Origin: Phyllobacterium endophyticum
Lineage (GTDB): Bacteria; Pseudomonadota; Alphaproteobacteria; Rhizobiales; Rhizobiaceae
Direction: 5' to 3'
Assembly (NCBI RefSeq): GCF_003010935.1
Contig: NZ_PGGN01000008.1
Coordinates: forward strand, 116,930-180,929
Length of the DNA: 64,000 bases
Positions 55,022-64,000 of this stretch are shown one piece after another. The notes under the pieces were generated by a model. The model searched no databases and was not told where the DNA came from. It saw only the letters and a list, made by a program, of their open reading frames with translations. Each line of letters opens with the position of its first letter. Within the stretch, counting starts at the first letter, position 1. Position numbers and translations under genes: made by a program.

Positions 55022-55732
55022 ATGTCCGACCGACAGAATGAAGCAAAAAAAATTGCTGGCCGCCGGGTTATCCAGGAATTCGTCCGTGATGGCATGAAGC
55101 TCGGCCTCGGTTCCGGCACGACCTCCCATTTCTTCGTGCGCGAACTCGGCAAATATGTCGCCGACGGCATGAAACTAACCTGCACGACGACCTCGCGTTC
55201 GACGATTGACGTCGCGCGGGAGGTCGGCATCGCGATCACTGATCCTAACGACATCGGCGAACTGGACCTGACCGTCGATGGCCCGGACGAAATCGATCGT
55301 CGGTTCAACATGATCAAGGGCGGTGGCGCCTGCCTACTGTGGGAAAAAATCATTGCGCATGCCTCCAGGCAGATGATCACGGTCTGCGACGAAACCAAGA
55401 TCGTCGATCATCTCGGGGCTTTCCCGCTGCCGGTTGAAGTCGTCCAGTTCGCGTGGAAGCAAACCGAACGCATGGTCGCAAATGCCATTTCCGAACACGG
55501 TATCACGGCGGACATCTACCGCCGCATGCGCGACGGCCAACCGGTCGTGACAGACAGCGGCAATTTCATTCTAGACTGCAAATGCGGCGTGATCACCGAT
55601 CCAGCACCGCTGGAAATCGAGCTTAACCGGATCCCCGGTGTCGTCGAAAACGGGCTTTTCACACGGGAATCCTCGGGCATGGTGGTTGGCTGCTTTGATG
55701 GCAGCTCCTACGTGACAATGCGAAATATGTAG
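55022..55732 (+). CDS. rpiA: Ribose-5-phosphate isomerase A
   Basis: 236 aa. GLGSGTTSHFFVREL, DGPDEIDRRFNMIKGGG and the catalytic region including Glu/Lys are present. Interconverts ribulose-5-P and ribose-5-P. With xylulokinase it points to a pentose or pentitol. It ends in a TAG that is itself part of a TAGTAAAACTT element. Confidence 0.9.
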   Translation: MSDRQNEAKKIAGRRVIQEFVRDGMKLGLGSGTTSHFFVRELGKYVADGMKLTCTTTSRSTIDVAREVGIAITDPNDIGELDLTVDGPDEIDRRFNMIKGGGACLLWEKIIAHASRQMITVCDETKIVDHLGAFPLPVEVVQFAWKQTERMVANAISEHGITADIYRRMRDGQPVVTDSGNFILDCKCGVITDPAPLEIELNRIPGVVENGLFTRESSGMVVGCFDGSSYVTMRNM

Positions 55733-55740
55733 TAAAACTT
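55730..55740. promoter_or_regulatory. Putative RpiR operator, site 2
   Basis: TAGTAAAACTT, one mismatch to the arm-symmetric form; its first three bases are the rpiA stop codon. Could control the downstream ABC transporter genes. Confidence 0.45.
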
Positions 55741-55807
55741 CTAAACTGGCGGGATGATGGCTCGGCCCCTGCAGCGGCGACTTACGCCCAATAATTCGCG
55801 CATTTGG

Positions 55808-55843
55808 TGCGGGATATTAAACGATATGCGGTTTAATCCCGCA
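55808..55843. repeat. Hairpin between rpiA and the sugar ABC genes
   Basis: TGCGGGATATTAAAC and GTTTAATCCCGCA pair with a 2-nt bulge around an 8-nt loop. Without a T-run, so either an mRNA processing/stability element or an attenuator. Confidence 0.5.
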
Positions 55844-55893
55844 GACATGTGAGGTGGCCGCATCGAAATGGCTTGACATCCAGAGACGATATG

Positions 55894-55904
55894 TAGTGAA
55901 ACTA
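55894..55904. promoter_or_regulatory. Putative RpiR operator, site 3
   Basis: TAGTGAAACTA, symmetric TAGT/ACTA arms, 25 bp upstream of the sugar-binding protein start. Confidence 0.55.
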
Positions 55905-55928
55905 TATGCGCTACCAAGGGAGGTTAAA

Positions 55929-57011
55929 ATGGGTAACGACTTAAGAGTGAACAGGCGTCATGTACTCGCGGGCGGTCTTGCGCTTGGCGCGAGCGCTGCT
56001 ACGGGGAGCATGGCTTTTGCGCAGGACAGTGTGTTCCTGCCGTTCAGCAACAAGAGCCTCGACTACTATTTCTTCGTCATCGAGGAAGAAGCAGTGAAGC
56101 GGGCCGTTGAGGGTCGCAAGTGGTCATTCCAGGCGACCAATGCCAGCTTCGACAACACCAAGCAGCTTGAGCAATGGCAGAGCCTCATGTTGTCCCAGCC
56201 GGCCGGTTTGATAGCCGACCCGATCGACAGCCAGGCCATCGTCAGTGCCATTCGCCGCTACAATCAGAAAAAGATACCGATTGCCATCATCGATACGCCG
56301 GCAGACGGCGGTGATGTCGCGATCACCGTTAGCTTTGACAACAAGCTCGGCGGCGTGATGGCTGCCCGCGAGATCATCGATCGCCTGACCAAAAAATACG
56401 GCAGCCCGAAGGGCAAGGTGCTGAATTGCTTCGGCGCTCTTGCCAGCGTGGCCTGGCGCCTCCGCAAGGAAGGCATGGACGAGGAATTCGCCAAGTATCC
56501 CGAAATCACTTACATCAGCCGCCCGACGGAAGGTGCGCTCGACCAGATGCTGTCGGTCACACTTGCCACTTTGTCGGAGCACCCCGATCTCGATGCTGTT
56601 CATGCGCCGAGCGACTCGCCAGCGCGCGGGATAGCAACGGCCCTGCAGCAGAAGGGCCGCTGGAAGAAGGTCGGCGAGGACGGTCACGTCATTTTCGTGA
56701 CAATCGACGGCGAACCGGTCGCGGTCAAGTTGCTTCAGGAAGGCTACATGGATGCCTGCGTCTCGCAGGATCCGATCGCCTATGGCGAAATCGCCGTCGA
56801 GATGCTCGAAAAGCACTCGATGAAGGGCGAGGCCGTTCCGCTCGGCGCATACGAAAACAAGAAGTACTTCTGGGAAAAGGGCCAAATCGTCGCAGGCACA
56901 ACCGGCCCGACGCTGATCATTCCTCCATTCATCATCAACGGAGACAACGCCGCCGACAAGCGCCATTGGGGATATGTCGCCGAGAAGGAGTGGGGTGTAC
57001 CCTATACCTGA
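55929..57011 (+). CDS. Sugar ABC transporter substrate-binding protein (Peripla_BP_4)
   Basis: About 360 aa. ATG at 55929 follows GGGAGG and opens a twin-arginine-like signal (NRRHVLAGGLALGASAATG, cleaved near AFA). The body (VKRAVEGRKWSFQATNAS; ADPIDSQAIVSAI; INGDNAADKRHWGY) fits ribose/xylose/erythritol-type binding proteins. Receptor for the next two genes. A 78-bp gap with GGGGGAGG precedes the ATPase gene. Confidence 0.86.
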   Translation: MGNDLRVNRRHVLAGGLALGASAATGSMAFAQDSVFLPFSNKSLDYYFFVIEEEAVKRAVEGRKWSFQATNASFDNTKQLEQWQSLMLSQPAGLIADPIDSQAIVSAIRRYNQKKIPIAIIDTPADGGDVAITVSFDNKLGGVMAAREIIDRLTKKYGSPKGKVLNCFGALASVAWRLRKEGMDEEFAKYPEITYISRPTEGALDQMLSVTLATLSEHPDLDAVHAPSDSPARGIATALQQKGRWKKVGEDGHVIFVTIDGEPVAVKLLQEGYMDACVSQDPIAYGEIAVEMLEKHSMKGEAVPLGAYENKKYFWEKGQIVAGTTGPTLIIPPFIINGDNAADKRHWGYVAEKEWGVPYT

Positions 57012-57089
57012 TGCCAGTCGGCCGGCCGTCAGTCCGTGGCGGCCGGCCGAACGGCCGTCGCGCCACAACCGGGGGAGGACCAAGTTCGA

Positions 57090-58610
57090 ATGAACGGCCA
57101 AACATTGAAACAGGACACGAGCGCTGACGCGGATTTTGCGCTCCGCATTGACAATGTCAGCAAGAGCTACGGCGGGTTCTATGCCCTGCGCTCGGTGAGC
57201 CTGAACATCCGCCGCGGCAGCATTCATGGTCTGCTCGGCGAGAACGGCGCCGGCAAAAGCACGCTGGTCGGCATTATCTCGGGACAGCGTTCGCCGTCGG
57301 AAGGCACAATCTATCTGAACGGCCGGGAAGTTGGGGGCTCCGACGTGCGGTCGATGGAACAGGCGGGCGTCTTCCTCGTCACGCAGGAACCGATGATCGT
57401 CGACCATATGTCTGCTGCCGAAAACTTGATGCTCGGCGTCTGGCCGTCAAAAAACGGTTTCGTGCGGTGGCGGAAGCTCAAGGCAGATGCGGCACGCATG
57501 CTCAAGGGTTCCGGCATTGATCCGACAATCGACGCTGGCAGACTTAGTGCCGTCGCACGACGCAAGCTCAACATTCTCCGCGCCATGTTTTCCGGTGGCA
57601 AGGTCATCATCCTCGACGAGCCGACAGCGGCGCTGACGGTGCCCGACCGGCGCCAGCTCTTCGAGTTTATGCGGCAGTTGAAGGACGACGGTGTCACCTT
57701 CATCTTCATCTCGCACTACAACGACGAAATTCTCGAAATCTGTGATGCCGTGTCCGTCCTGCGGGACGGATCCTTTGCCGGCGGCAGCGAGGATATAAGC
57801 TCGATGACATCCGAAAAACTCTCCGAGTTGGTCCTCGGACGCGGCCTTGTGCTTTTTCAGCGGGAAAGACGGACGTTCGGGAGCGAACCTGTTGCCGTGA
57901 GCCTTCGCAATGTCGTCGCCAGCAACGTACACCTCGACAAGCTGGATATCTGGAAAGGCGAGATCATCGGCTTTACCGGTCTACCGGGCGCAGGTGCCAA
58001 GGAACTCGCAAAGGCTATTTTCGGACTAAACAGGGTGAGATCGGGTAAGATCGGCATTGATGGAGCCGAAGGCCAGAGATTGCCACAGCATCCGAAGGCC
58101 GCCTTCGATAAGGGCATCGCCTACCTTTCCGACGATCGACGCAAGGATGGTGTCGTGGGTCATCTTTCGATCGCCGAAAACATCGCCCTTTCCTCACTTG
58201 ATCGCCGTGCCGTATTCGGCTTCGTCGAGGGAGGCAAGGAGGCCACCCTTTGCGACGGCTACTTCACCAGCATGGGCATCAAGGCGCCAGGCGCAGAGGC
58301 GGTGGTGAACACGCTGAGCGGCGGCAACCAGCAAAAGGTATGCCTCGGCCGCGTGCTAGCGACCGAGCCGCAGCTTTTGATCCTAGACGAGCCGACGCGC
58401 GGCATCGACGTCGGAGTGAAGCAGGATGTCCTGCGCATCATCGATGAATTGAGCAATACCGGTGTCACTGTCATTATCGTCTCCACCGACACGGACGAAC
58501 TGGTTCGCGCTGTCGATCGTGTCTGCGTGTTCCGCAACGGCACCATCCACCAGACCGTCACCGGCAGCCACATAACAACTGAAAACCTGCGCCGCCTCGC
58601 ACAGGTGTGA
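57090..58610 (+). CDS. Sugar ABC transporter ATPase (double-domain, RbsA/XylG-like)
   Basis: About 506 aa with two ABC domains. Domain 1: Walker A GENGAGKST and Walker B VIILDEPTAAL, but a weak signature. Domain 2: degenerate Walker A (GLPGAGAKE) with a perfect signature LSGGNQQKV, and LLILDEPTRGIDVG. This complementary pattern is normal for CUT2 importers. Inner face of the membrane, with the adjacent permease. Confidence 0.9.
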   Translation: MNGQTLKQDTSADADFALRIDNVSKSYGGFYALRSVSLNIRRGSIHGLLGENGAGKSTLVGIISGQRSPSEGTIYLNGREVGGSDVRSMEQAGVFLVTQEPMIVDHMSAAENLMLGVWPSKNGFVRWRKLKADAARMLKGSGIDPTIDAGRLSAVARRKLNILRAMFSGGKVIILDEPTAALTVPDRRQLFEFMRQLKDDGVTFIFISHYNDEILEICDAVSVLRDGSFAGGSEDISSMTSEKLSELVLGRGLVLFQRERRTFGSEPVAVSLRNVVASNVHLDKLDIWKGEIIGFTGLPGAGAKELAKAIFGLNRVRSGKIGIDGAEGQRLPQHPKAAFDKGIAYLSDDRRKDGVVGHLSIAENIALSSLDRRAVFGFVEGGKEATLCDGYFTSMGIKAPGAEAVVNTLSGGNQQKVCLGRVLATEPQLLILDEPTRGIDVGVKQDVLRIIDELSNTGVTVIIVSTDTDELVRAVDRVCVFRNGTIHQTVTGSHITTENLRRLAQV

Positions 58611-58636
58611 TCGACGATCCGCAGAGGAACGATTAA

Positions 58637-59638
58637 ATGAGCACTGTGATGACCACAAACCCATCGAAGGTGGGGAGCGAGAAAAAGAGCGTCGCCATGC
58701 ATAAGGCCATCGGCTGGATTTTGCATAACGTGGTCTGGATATGGCTAGCAGCCCTGATCCTTGGCTTCGGCATGTTCAACCAATTCTTCCTGACCGTGAT
58801 GAATATGCAGAACATCACCGTGCAGGCGACTGTTCTCGGCATGCTTGGCCTTGCCGTGGCGCTGCCGCTGCTGGTCGCGGAGATCGACCTGTCAATCCCG
58901 GCGAATCTCGGCTTTTCTTCGGCGATAGGCGCGCTCGCCTATTCCGACTGGGGTTTGCCTTGGTTCCTCGCCATGCTCGTCGGTGTCGGCGTGGCTACCC
59001 TCATCGGCTTCTTCAACGGTCTCTGCATCACAAAATTGCGCATGGTGTCACTGATCCAGACTCTGTCGATGATGATCATCCTGCAGGGTGCGCTGCTGGC
59101 GCTGACCCAGGGCAAGACGCTGACGAACCTCTCGGACGGCTATGTCTGGATCGGCAATGCCAGTATCGGCGGCTGGCCCGTTATGCCGTTGATCATGCTT
59201 TTGGCACTTGTCAGTGTAGGCGTGCTCTTGAAAATGACCGTGCTCGGCCGTTCGATCTATGCCGTTGGCGGCAATCCGCTGGCGTCAAATTCGGCGGGTA
59301 TCCGCGTGGACCGGGTCAAGATCATCACCTACACGATTGCTGGCTTTTTGGCAGGTATTGCCGGCTTCCTGCTTGCCTCGTGGCAGATGGCGATCACCTC
59401 CAACCAAGGATCGAGCTATCTTCTCTACGCGATCGCAGCGCCGATCATCGGCGGCGTCAGCGTCTTCGGCGGACGCGGTAATGTCGTTGGTATTCTTGGC
59501 GGCGTATTACTGCTAACGGTCATCCAGGTCGGTCTTGCGATCACCAACGTGCCATCTTTCTACGTCGGGATGATCGGCGGCTTCATGATCTTCATCGCAG
59601 TGGCTATCGATGCCATCCGCGTCCGCTACTTCGCCTGA
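58637..59638 (+). CDS. Sugar ABC transporter permease (RbsC-like)
   Basis: 333 aa, 8-10 hydrophobic segments, family traits LGRSIYAVGGNPLASNSAGI and APIIGGVSVFGGRGNVVG. Works with the double ATPase and the binding protein (CUT2 class). AGAGGAA precedes the ATG. Confidence 0.9.
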   Translation: MSTVMTTNPSKVGSEKKSVAMHKAIGWILHNVVWIWLAALILGFGMFNQFFLTVMNMQNITVQATVLGMLGLAVALPLLVAEIDLSIPANLGFSSAIGALAYSDWGLPWFLAMLVGVGVATLIGFFNGLCITKLRMVSLIQTLSMMIILQGALLALTQGKTLTNLSDGYVWIGNASIGGWPVMPLIMLLALVSVGVLLKMTVLGRSIYAVGGNPLASNSAGIRVDRVKIITYTIAGFLAGIAGFLLASWQMAITSNQGSSYLLYAIAAPIIGGVSVFGGRGNVVGILGGVLLLTVIQVGLAITNVPSFYVGMIGGFMIFIAVAIDAIRVRYFA

Positions 59639-59727
59639 TATCCTCCCAGGATAGCCAGAGCCTCGGCCGTCACGCGTCCTTCATCTGGGGGTGATGGCCG
59701 ATCTGTTTCGAACCTGAAAGCATACAG

Positions 59728-61434
59728 ATGGAAGATCTTCTCGAGCAATTTCGCACTGTCGTCGGCCGCCGCAACGTTCTGACCGGCGCTACGGCAACCC
59801 GGCGGTTCCGGCAGGGGTACCGGTATGGCGGTGGCGATGCCCTGGCTGTAATTCAACCGGGAACGCTGGTGGAGATGTGGCGTGTCCTGCGGGCCTGCCA
59901 CCAGGCCAACGTCGTCATCCTCATCCAGGCGGCGAATACCGGCCTAACTGGCGGCTCGACCCCCATTGAGGAAGGTTATGACCGGCCGGTCGTCATCATC
60001 AGCTCGTTGCGTCTTTGCCGTCTCCATGTCATCAGGGGCGGCGCGCAGGTCGTGTCGCATCCGGGCGTGACGCTGAACCAACTCGAAAAGGCTCTGCGTC
60101 CACTGGGTCGCGAACCTCACTCCGTTATTGGTTCCAGTTGTATCGGTGCTTCGGTCGTCGGCGGCATCTGTAACAATTCCGGCGGCTCGCTTATCCGCCG
60201 TGGCCCGGCCTTCACCCAGTTGGCACTTTACGCGAAAATCGATGCAAGCGGCGAGCTTCGGCTCATCAACAATCTCGGCATCATGCTTGGCGAGGCTCCG
60301 GAGGATATTCTTGCCCGGCTGGATGAAGGCAGAATTTCCGATACCGACATTATGGCATCATCAAACCTGCACGCGTCGGACCACGAATACTGCAATCATG
60401 TACGCGACATCTCCGCATCCACGCCGGCGCGCTACAACGCCGATCCTCGGCGCCTCTACGAAGCGTCGGGATCGGCCGGCAAGATCGCCGTGTTCGCGCT
60501 TCGGCTCGATACCTTTGAAGCGGACGAAAAGACGCAGACGTTCTATATCGGCAGCAACGAGCCGTCCAAGCTGGAGACGATCCGCCGTGATATTCTCGGC
60601 GACTTTAAGAGTCTGCCGATTGCCGGCGAATACATGCACCGGGGCGCCTATGACGCGAGCAGCCGCTACGGCAAGGACCTGTTCCTCTTCATCAAAGCCT
60701 TCGGCACCGACCGGGTGCCACTGGCGTTTGCCGCGAAAAGCCGTTTCGACAGTATCAGCGAGAAGCTCGGCCTGGGCTCGGCTGTCAGCGATCGTCTCCT
60801 GCAGGGCCTGATGAAGCTCTGGCCCAACCACCTGCCGAAACGACTCAACGCATTCCGGGATCGTTACGAACATCATCTCCTGCTGAAGATGGGAGGCGAG
60901 GGCATCGAGGAGGCGCGCGCGTATCTGTCCGCCCGTTTTCCGTCGGCTGACGGCGATTATTTCGAATGCACGGACAAGGAGGGGAAAGCGGCTTTTCTTC
61001 ATAGGTTCGCAATCGGCGGCTCGATCGTGCGCTACCGCGCCGTTCATCCGAAGACGGTGGAAGACATCGTCGCGCTCGACATCGCGCTGCCGCGCAACAC
61101 GCTCGACTGGTTCGAGAAGCTACCGGCCGATATCAGCCGCAAGATTGATTTCACGATGTATTGCGGTCATTTCTTCTGCCATGTCCTGCATCAGGAATAC
61201 CTCGTCAAGAAGGGTGAGGACTGCGATGCGGTCAAGGATGAAATCCTGTCGCTTCTCAAGAAGCGCGGCGCGGAATACCCGGCCGAACACAATGTCGGCC
61301 ACCTTTACGAGGCGGCAGACAGCCTGAGGACTTTCTACAGGCAGCTCGACCCCACCAATGCTTTCAACCCCGGTATTGGCAAGACGTCGTTAAATCTGAA
61401 CTGGGAAGAGCCGGGGTCTCACGCTGCGCAGTGA
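59728..61434 (+). CDS. dld: Quinone-linked D-lactate dehydrogenase (Dld-like)
   Basis: 568 aa, the size of E. coli Dld (about 571). N-terminal FAD-binding part QAANTGLTGGSTP, GSSCIGASVVGGICNNSGG, and a membrane-binding C-terminal domain (FYRQLDPTNAFNPGIGKTS). Peripheral membrane flavoenzyme oxidising D-lactate to pyruvate with quinone. In this operon with an aldehyde dehydrogenase it may finish off lactaldehyde-derived lactate. Confidence 0.88.
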   Translation: MEDLLEQFRTVVGRRNVLTGATATRRFRQGYRYGGGDALAVIQPGTLVEMWRVLRACHQANVVILIQAANTGLTGGSTPIEEGYDRPVVIISSLRLCRLHVIRGGAQVVSHPGVTLNQLEKALRPLGREPHSVIGSSCIGASVVGGICNNSGGSLIRRGPAFTQLALYAKIDASGELRLINNLGIMLGEAPEDILARLDEGRISDTDIMASSNLHASDHEYCNHVRDISASTPARYNADPRRLYEASGSAGKIAVFALRLDTFEADEKTQTFYIGSNEPSKLETIRRDILGDFKSLPIAGEYMHRGAYDASSRYGKDLFLFIKAFGTDRVPLAFAAKSRFDSISEKLGLGSAVSDRLLQGLMKLWPNHLPKRLNAFRDRYEHHLLLKMGGEGIEEARAYLSARFPSADGDYFECTDKEGKAAFLHRFAIGGSIVRYRAVHPKTVEDIVALDIALPRNTLDWFEKLPADISRKIDFTMYCGHFFCHVLHQEYLVKKGEDCDAVKDEILSLLKKRGAEYPAEHNVGHLYEAADSLRTFYRQLDPTNAFNPGIGKTSLNLNWEEPGSHAAQ

Positions 61435-62938
61435 CGCGAGGTCCAACTAGCCACGCGACATCCTGAAGCGTTGCAATCTCGCGCATTTGTACATTCGCTC
61501 GGCGGCTTGAATTCATTCAACGCGTTGGAGCCTGCGCCACCGTACTCAGACAATGATGAGCCCGTCATTCACAGCAAAAAAGGGCATCATCACACCGAAC
61601 CCATATCCGCTTCCGTGCTGGTTGAGCTAGCAGCGAACGGTCGCCTCGCGGCCCCATTTCGGTCATACAAGGCACTAGCTTAGTGATTGTTTAAGGCCGC
61701 AATGCTGGGAAGGTGCCTAATACGCATTTGGCTCAGCTGAAGTTGCCAGAGATTGGCTCGAATTAATGGTTCGTGACTCATGAGAAAGCTACTTTGACTT
61801 CCCTGCGACTTGATGGGGTTCGATCGGCAGGCCCACCCAAACCGGGCAGTCTGAAAGTGGTTCCACTTGAGCCCTTATGCGATTTTCAAAGCACAGATCG
61901 AGAACACCCGAGCAATTTTACATGATAGAGGCGCCAAGTGATGGGGGATAAACGACAATGCACATCGGCATAACACTCAAGGTGCATCCAACAGAGCCTC
62001 CTGATCGTTTCGCTTGCTTTACAATGCTGCCGGCTTGAATGTTGGAGCTGCGTTTACCAAGGGGGCAGCTGCGTTTCATTGTGCATCGGTGCACCTGTTG
62101 GCTTCGCTAATGGAAAGCAAGTTTATCATTTCGGCACCATGGCATCCGGCTGCACGTCCACTGACGAGCCAGCTGGCGCTGTATAGCGTGTTGCCGAGTC
62201 CGAGGCGGATTTGTCTCTGCCCATAAGCAGACGTCGCTTGTGCTTATGCTGGAGGGTTTCACTATCGCCTTTCAGCGGATTGAACGGCGCATTCAAGCGG
62301 AAAATCGCTCACCCCGACAACGCTGAGATCATGAAATCCGCGAAATACTATCGGCAGTTTAATCTACGATGGCCATGTGCTCAACAGCGTGAGCGGCCCC
62401 TTTGGGCTACAAGCGGGCCCTCGCGTTCATAGGCGGTGGGGGTCCGCTTGTTGTTATGTGTCCCCAATAGCCGACTATCTTCCACCGGCCCCAAAGCGGT
62501 GTCGCAGCATGCCTGTTCAGGCTGCCTTGTCGATCCCCTGCGCGACAAGCTGTGTGCCTGGACATCGGCGTCCGCTAGCGGCTTAACACGCCGGCTCGCA
62601 AGATCCTGCTTACATGTATGGTCCGAGTACGCACGCTATGCCAACATTTCGGCCCAGTAAGGAAAGTGACAGTGTGACTGACCATATCTTCGTTCCTGCC
62701 GTTTGTTGTATTCGTGGGGAGAGACTCTCCTCTTCCTTCTAGTCGCAAAGTTCCGAATATGTAGTTATCGATTTTAGCCAATTGCAGCTGCCTGAGCTCA
62801 TGTTCGAAAGCTTTCCATCCAACCGGCGTCCGCGAGTTAAGATGATACCGATTGGCCCTCTTCGGCGCCCGGCAAACTCACTAGCCATTCTGTCAGTAGT
62901 ACTCGGAACCGATCGCGACCCCTCCCATTAAGCTTCTG
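61435..62938. other. 1.5-kb stretch with no recognisable gene
   Basis: Only short frames without good starts. Holds a third copy of the dispersed repeat core (61648-61673). Probably decayed DNA or an old insertion footprint; no IS ends or transposase piece could be identified. Confidence 0.6.
61648..61673. repeat. Dispersed intergenic repeat core, copy 3
   Basis: GCGGCCCCATTTCGGTCATA, similar to the 20-bp cores at 44603 and 45641 (CCATTTCGGTC shared), without the second conserved block. Confidence 0.5.
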
Positions 62939-63826
62939 ATGTTGTCAATGAGGAAGGAAATCACGGCAAACGGACTTGTACATCACAAAGAACTGAACCT
63001 GGACGGCATGAAGATTTTCTATCGCGAGGCTGGACCGAGAGACGCTCCCGTTATTCTGCTGCCCCATGGCTATCCATGTTCGTCTTATGAGTTTCGCAAC
63101 TACATGCCTCCGCTGGCTGACAGTTGGCGGCTGATTGCTCCGGATTTTCCAGGTTGCGGTTACAGTGATACGCCAGGGGAATTCGACTACACCTTTGACG
63201 GCTACACTGATTTTATGGAGCGCCTCACCGGGAAGCTCGGGTTTAGCAAATTTACTTTGTATCTCCACGACTTCGGATCGCAAATCGGTTTACGGCTCGC
63301 TATCCGTCGCCCCGATTTAATCGCATCATTGATTATCCAGAATGGCGACATCTACAAAGATGTTCTGGGGCCAAAATATACAACCTTAAAAGCAATTTGG
63401 GAAAAAACCCCTGAGAATGGCTTTGCAGAAATCAGGCAGGGCATCTCCAAGGAAGAGTTCCAACGCGAATTCCTCAACGATGTTCGGCCAGAACTGGCGG
63501 CAACGATTCCTCCCGATCTTTGGACCCTGCATTGGTCGTTGATGACCGATCGACGGAAAGATATATCGGCCCATATCATCGCTGGACTAAAGGACAATCT
63601 AGACTGGTTTCCTCGATATCAAAATTATCTACGAGACCATCGGCCGCCAACTCTGATAATCTGGGGGCCGCAAGATGGCTACATGCCTGAAGCATCAGCA
63701 AGAGCATATTTGCGAGACTTGCCCGACGCGGAATTGCATTTGTTGGACGGCGGCCATTGGCTGCTGGAAACCAACCTCGACGAAGCTGTGAGCTTGACGC
63801 GAAACTTCTTGATTCGTCACGGTTAG
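62939..63826 (+). CDS. Alpha/beta hydrolase, haloalkane dehalogenase/epoxide hydrolase-like
   Basis: 295 aa. Oxyanion-hole HGYP (residues 43-46), nucleophile Asp111 in LHDFGSQIGLR (Asp rather than Ser places it with dehalogenase/epoxide-hydrolase-type members), and the catalytic His in DGGHWLLETN. An ATG at 62948 is an alternative start. Single gene; substrate unknown. Confidence 0.82.
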   Translation: MLSMRKEITANGLVHHKELNLDGMKIFYREAGPRDAPVILLPHGYPCSSYEFRNYMPPLADSWRLIAPDFPGCGYSDTPGEFDYTFDGYTDFMERLTGKLGFSKFTLYLHDFGSQIGLRLAIRRPDLIASLIIQNGDIYKDVLGPKYTTLKAIWEKTPENGFAEIRQGISKEEFQREFLNDVRPELAATIPPDLWTLHWSLMTDRRKDISAHIIAGLKDNLDWFPRYQNYLRDHRPPTLIIWGPQDGYMPEASARAYLRDLPDAELHLLDGGHWLLETNLDEAVSLTRNFLIRHG

Positions 63827-63948
63827 AGGCCAACTGAAGCTTTGAAATCACCAAAAGCGCTCGACAGTCGTATTCTCGGAGCGAGGGAACCGGACAGTCA
63901 TCGGGCCGTTTTGACGATGAAGCGATCTCGATGCGATGGAGAAAAATC

Positions 63949-64000
63949 GTGACAGTTTACAAGTTTGCCCTCGCGGATGCGTCTTTCGAGCGTTCACCAG
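63949..64000 (+). CDS. Possible start of a further gene, cut by window edge
   Basis: A GTG at 63949 follows GATGGAG at good spacing and the frame stays open to the end of the window (MTVYKFALADASFERSP). Too short to name; may not be real. Confidence 0.25.
   Translation, partial: MTVYKFALADASFERSP

Noticed and set aside
56124..57407. 427-codon open frame opposite the sugar-binding protein and ATPase genes
   Set aside because: Antisense shadow spanning two genes.

Overview
The window looks like plasmid DNA from a member of the Rhizobiaceae (Agrobacterium/Rhizobium group). The main reason is a conjugation block at about 28.9-42.0 kb laid out like that of Ti-type plasmids: traR and traM converge, traH-traB-traF-traA read leftwards, and traC-traD-traG read rightwards from an oriT-like site. 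No replication genes, trb mating-pair genes, AHL synthase, rRNA, tRNA, CRISPR array or intact transposase were seen. The species cannot be named from the sequence alone.

Left arm (1-28.5 kb): a dense catabolic island for an amino-acid-like or other nitrogen compound. It has two ABC importers (a polar amino acid type cut by the left edge, and a spermidine/putrescine type), an MFS transporter, three PLP aminotransferases, a serine/threonine dehydratase-like enzyme, RidA, a tautomerase, a 2-haloacid-dehalogenase-like HAD protein, a fumarylacetoacetate-hydrolase-family enzyme, a D-2-hydroxyacid dehydrogenase, a DadA-like oxidase, a GlcD-like flavoprotein, a semialdehyde dehydrogenase, a DHDPS-family enzyme, an aspartate-dehydrogenase-like protein and an amidase. 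Three regulators lie among them: one MocR type and two related FadR-type GntR proteins. Nine copies of a 17-bp palindrome, consensus TTARCGATWATCGYTAA, lie in front of nearly every transcription unit. This suggests one scattered regulon controlled by one or both GntR proteins. The substrate is unknown.

Middle (28.9-47.5 kb): the transfer block, followed by small plasmid genes (WGR protein, HU-like protein, DUF736 protein). Decay is visible here. traA is split by a frameshift with an apparent internal deletion, and an ardC-like antirestriction gene carries a nonsense codon and a frameshift. Beyond it are a Tat-signal amidohydrolase, a remnant of an SRAP (YedK-like) gene, a PPOX-family flavoprotein, and a large unassigned protein that I read as zinc ribbon + HEPN (RHxxxH) + winged-helix-like tail, a possible RNase or defence protein.

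Right arm (47.8-61.4 kb): a sugar or polyol catabolic island. A polyol dehydrogenase and an SDR read leftwards and are flanked by two gene remnants. Reading rightwards is an operon-like run: aldehyde dehydrogenase, xylulokinase, HAD phosphatase, RpiR-family regulator, ribose-5-phosphate isomerase, sugar ABC importer and respiratory D-lactate dehydrogenase. Three copies of a TAGTNAAACTA-like element fit control by the RpiR protein. The right end has about 1.5 kb with no recognisable gene and then an alpha/beta hydrolase of the haloalkane-dehalogenase type.
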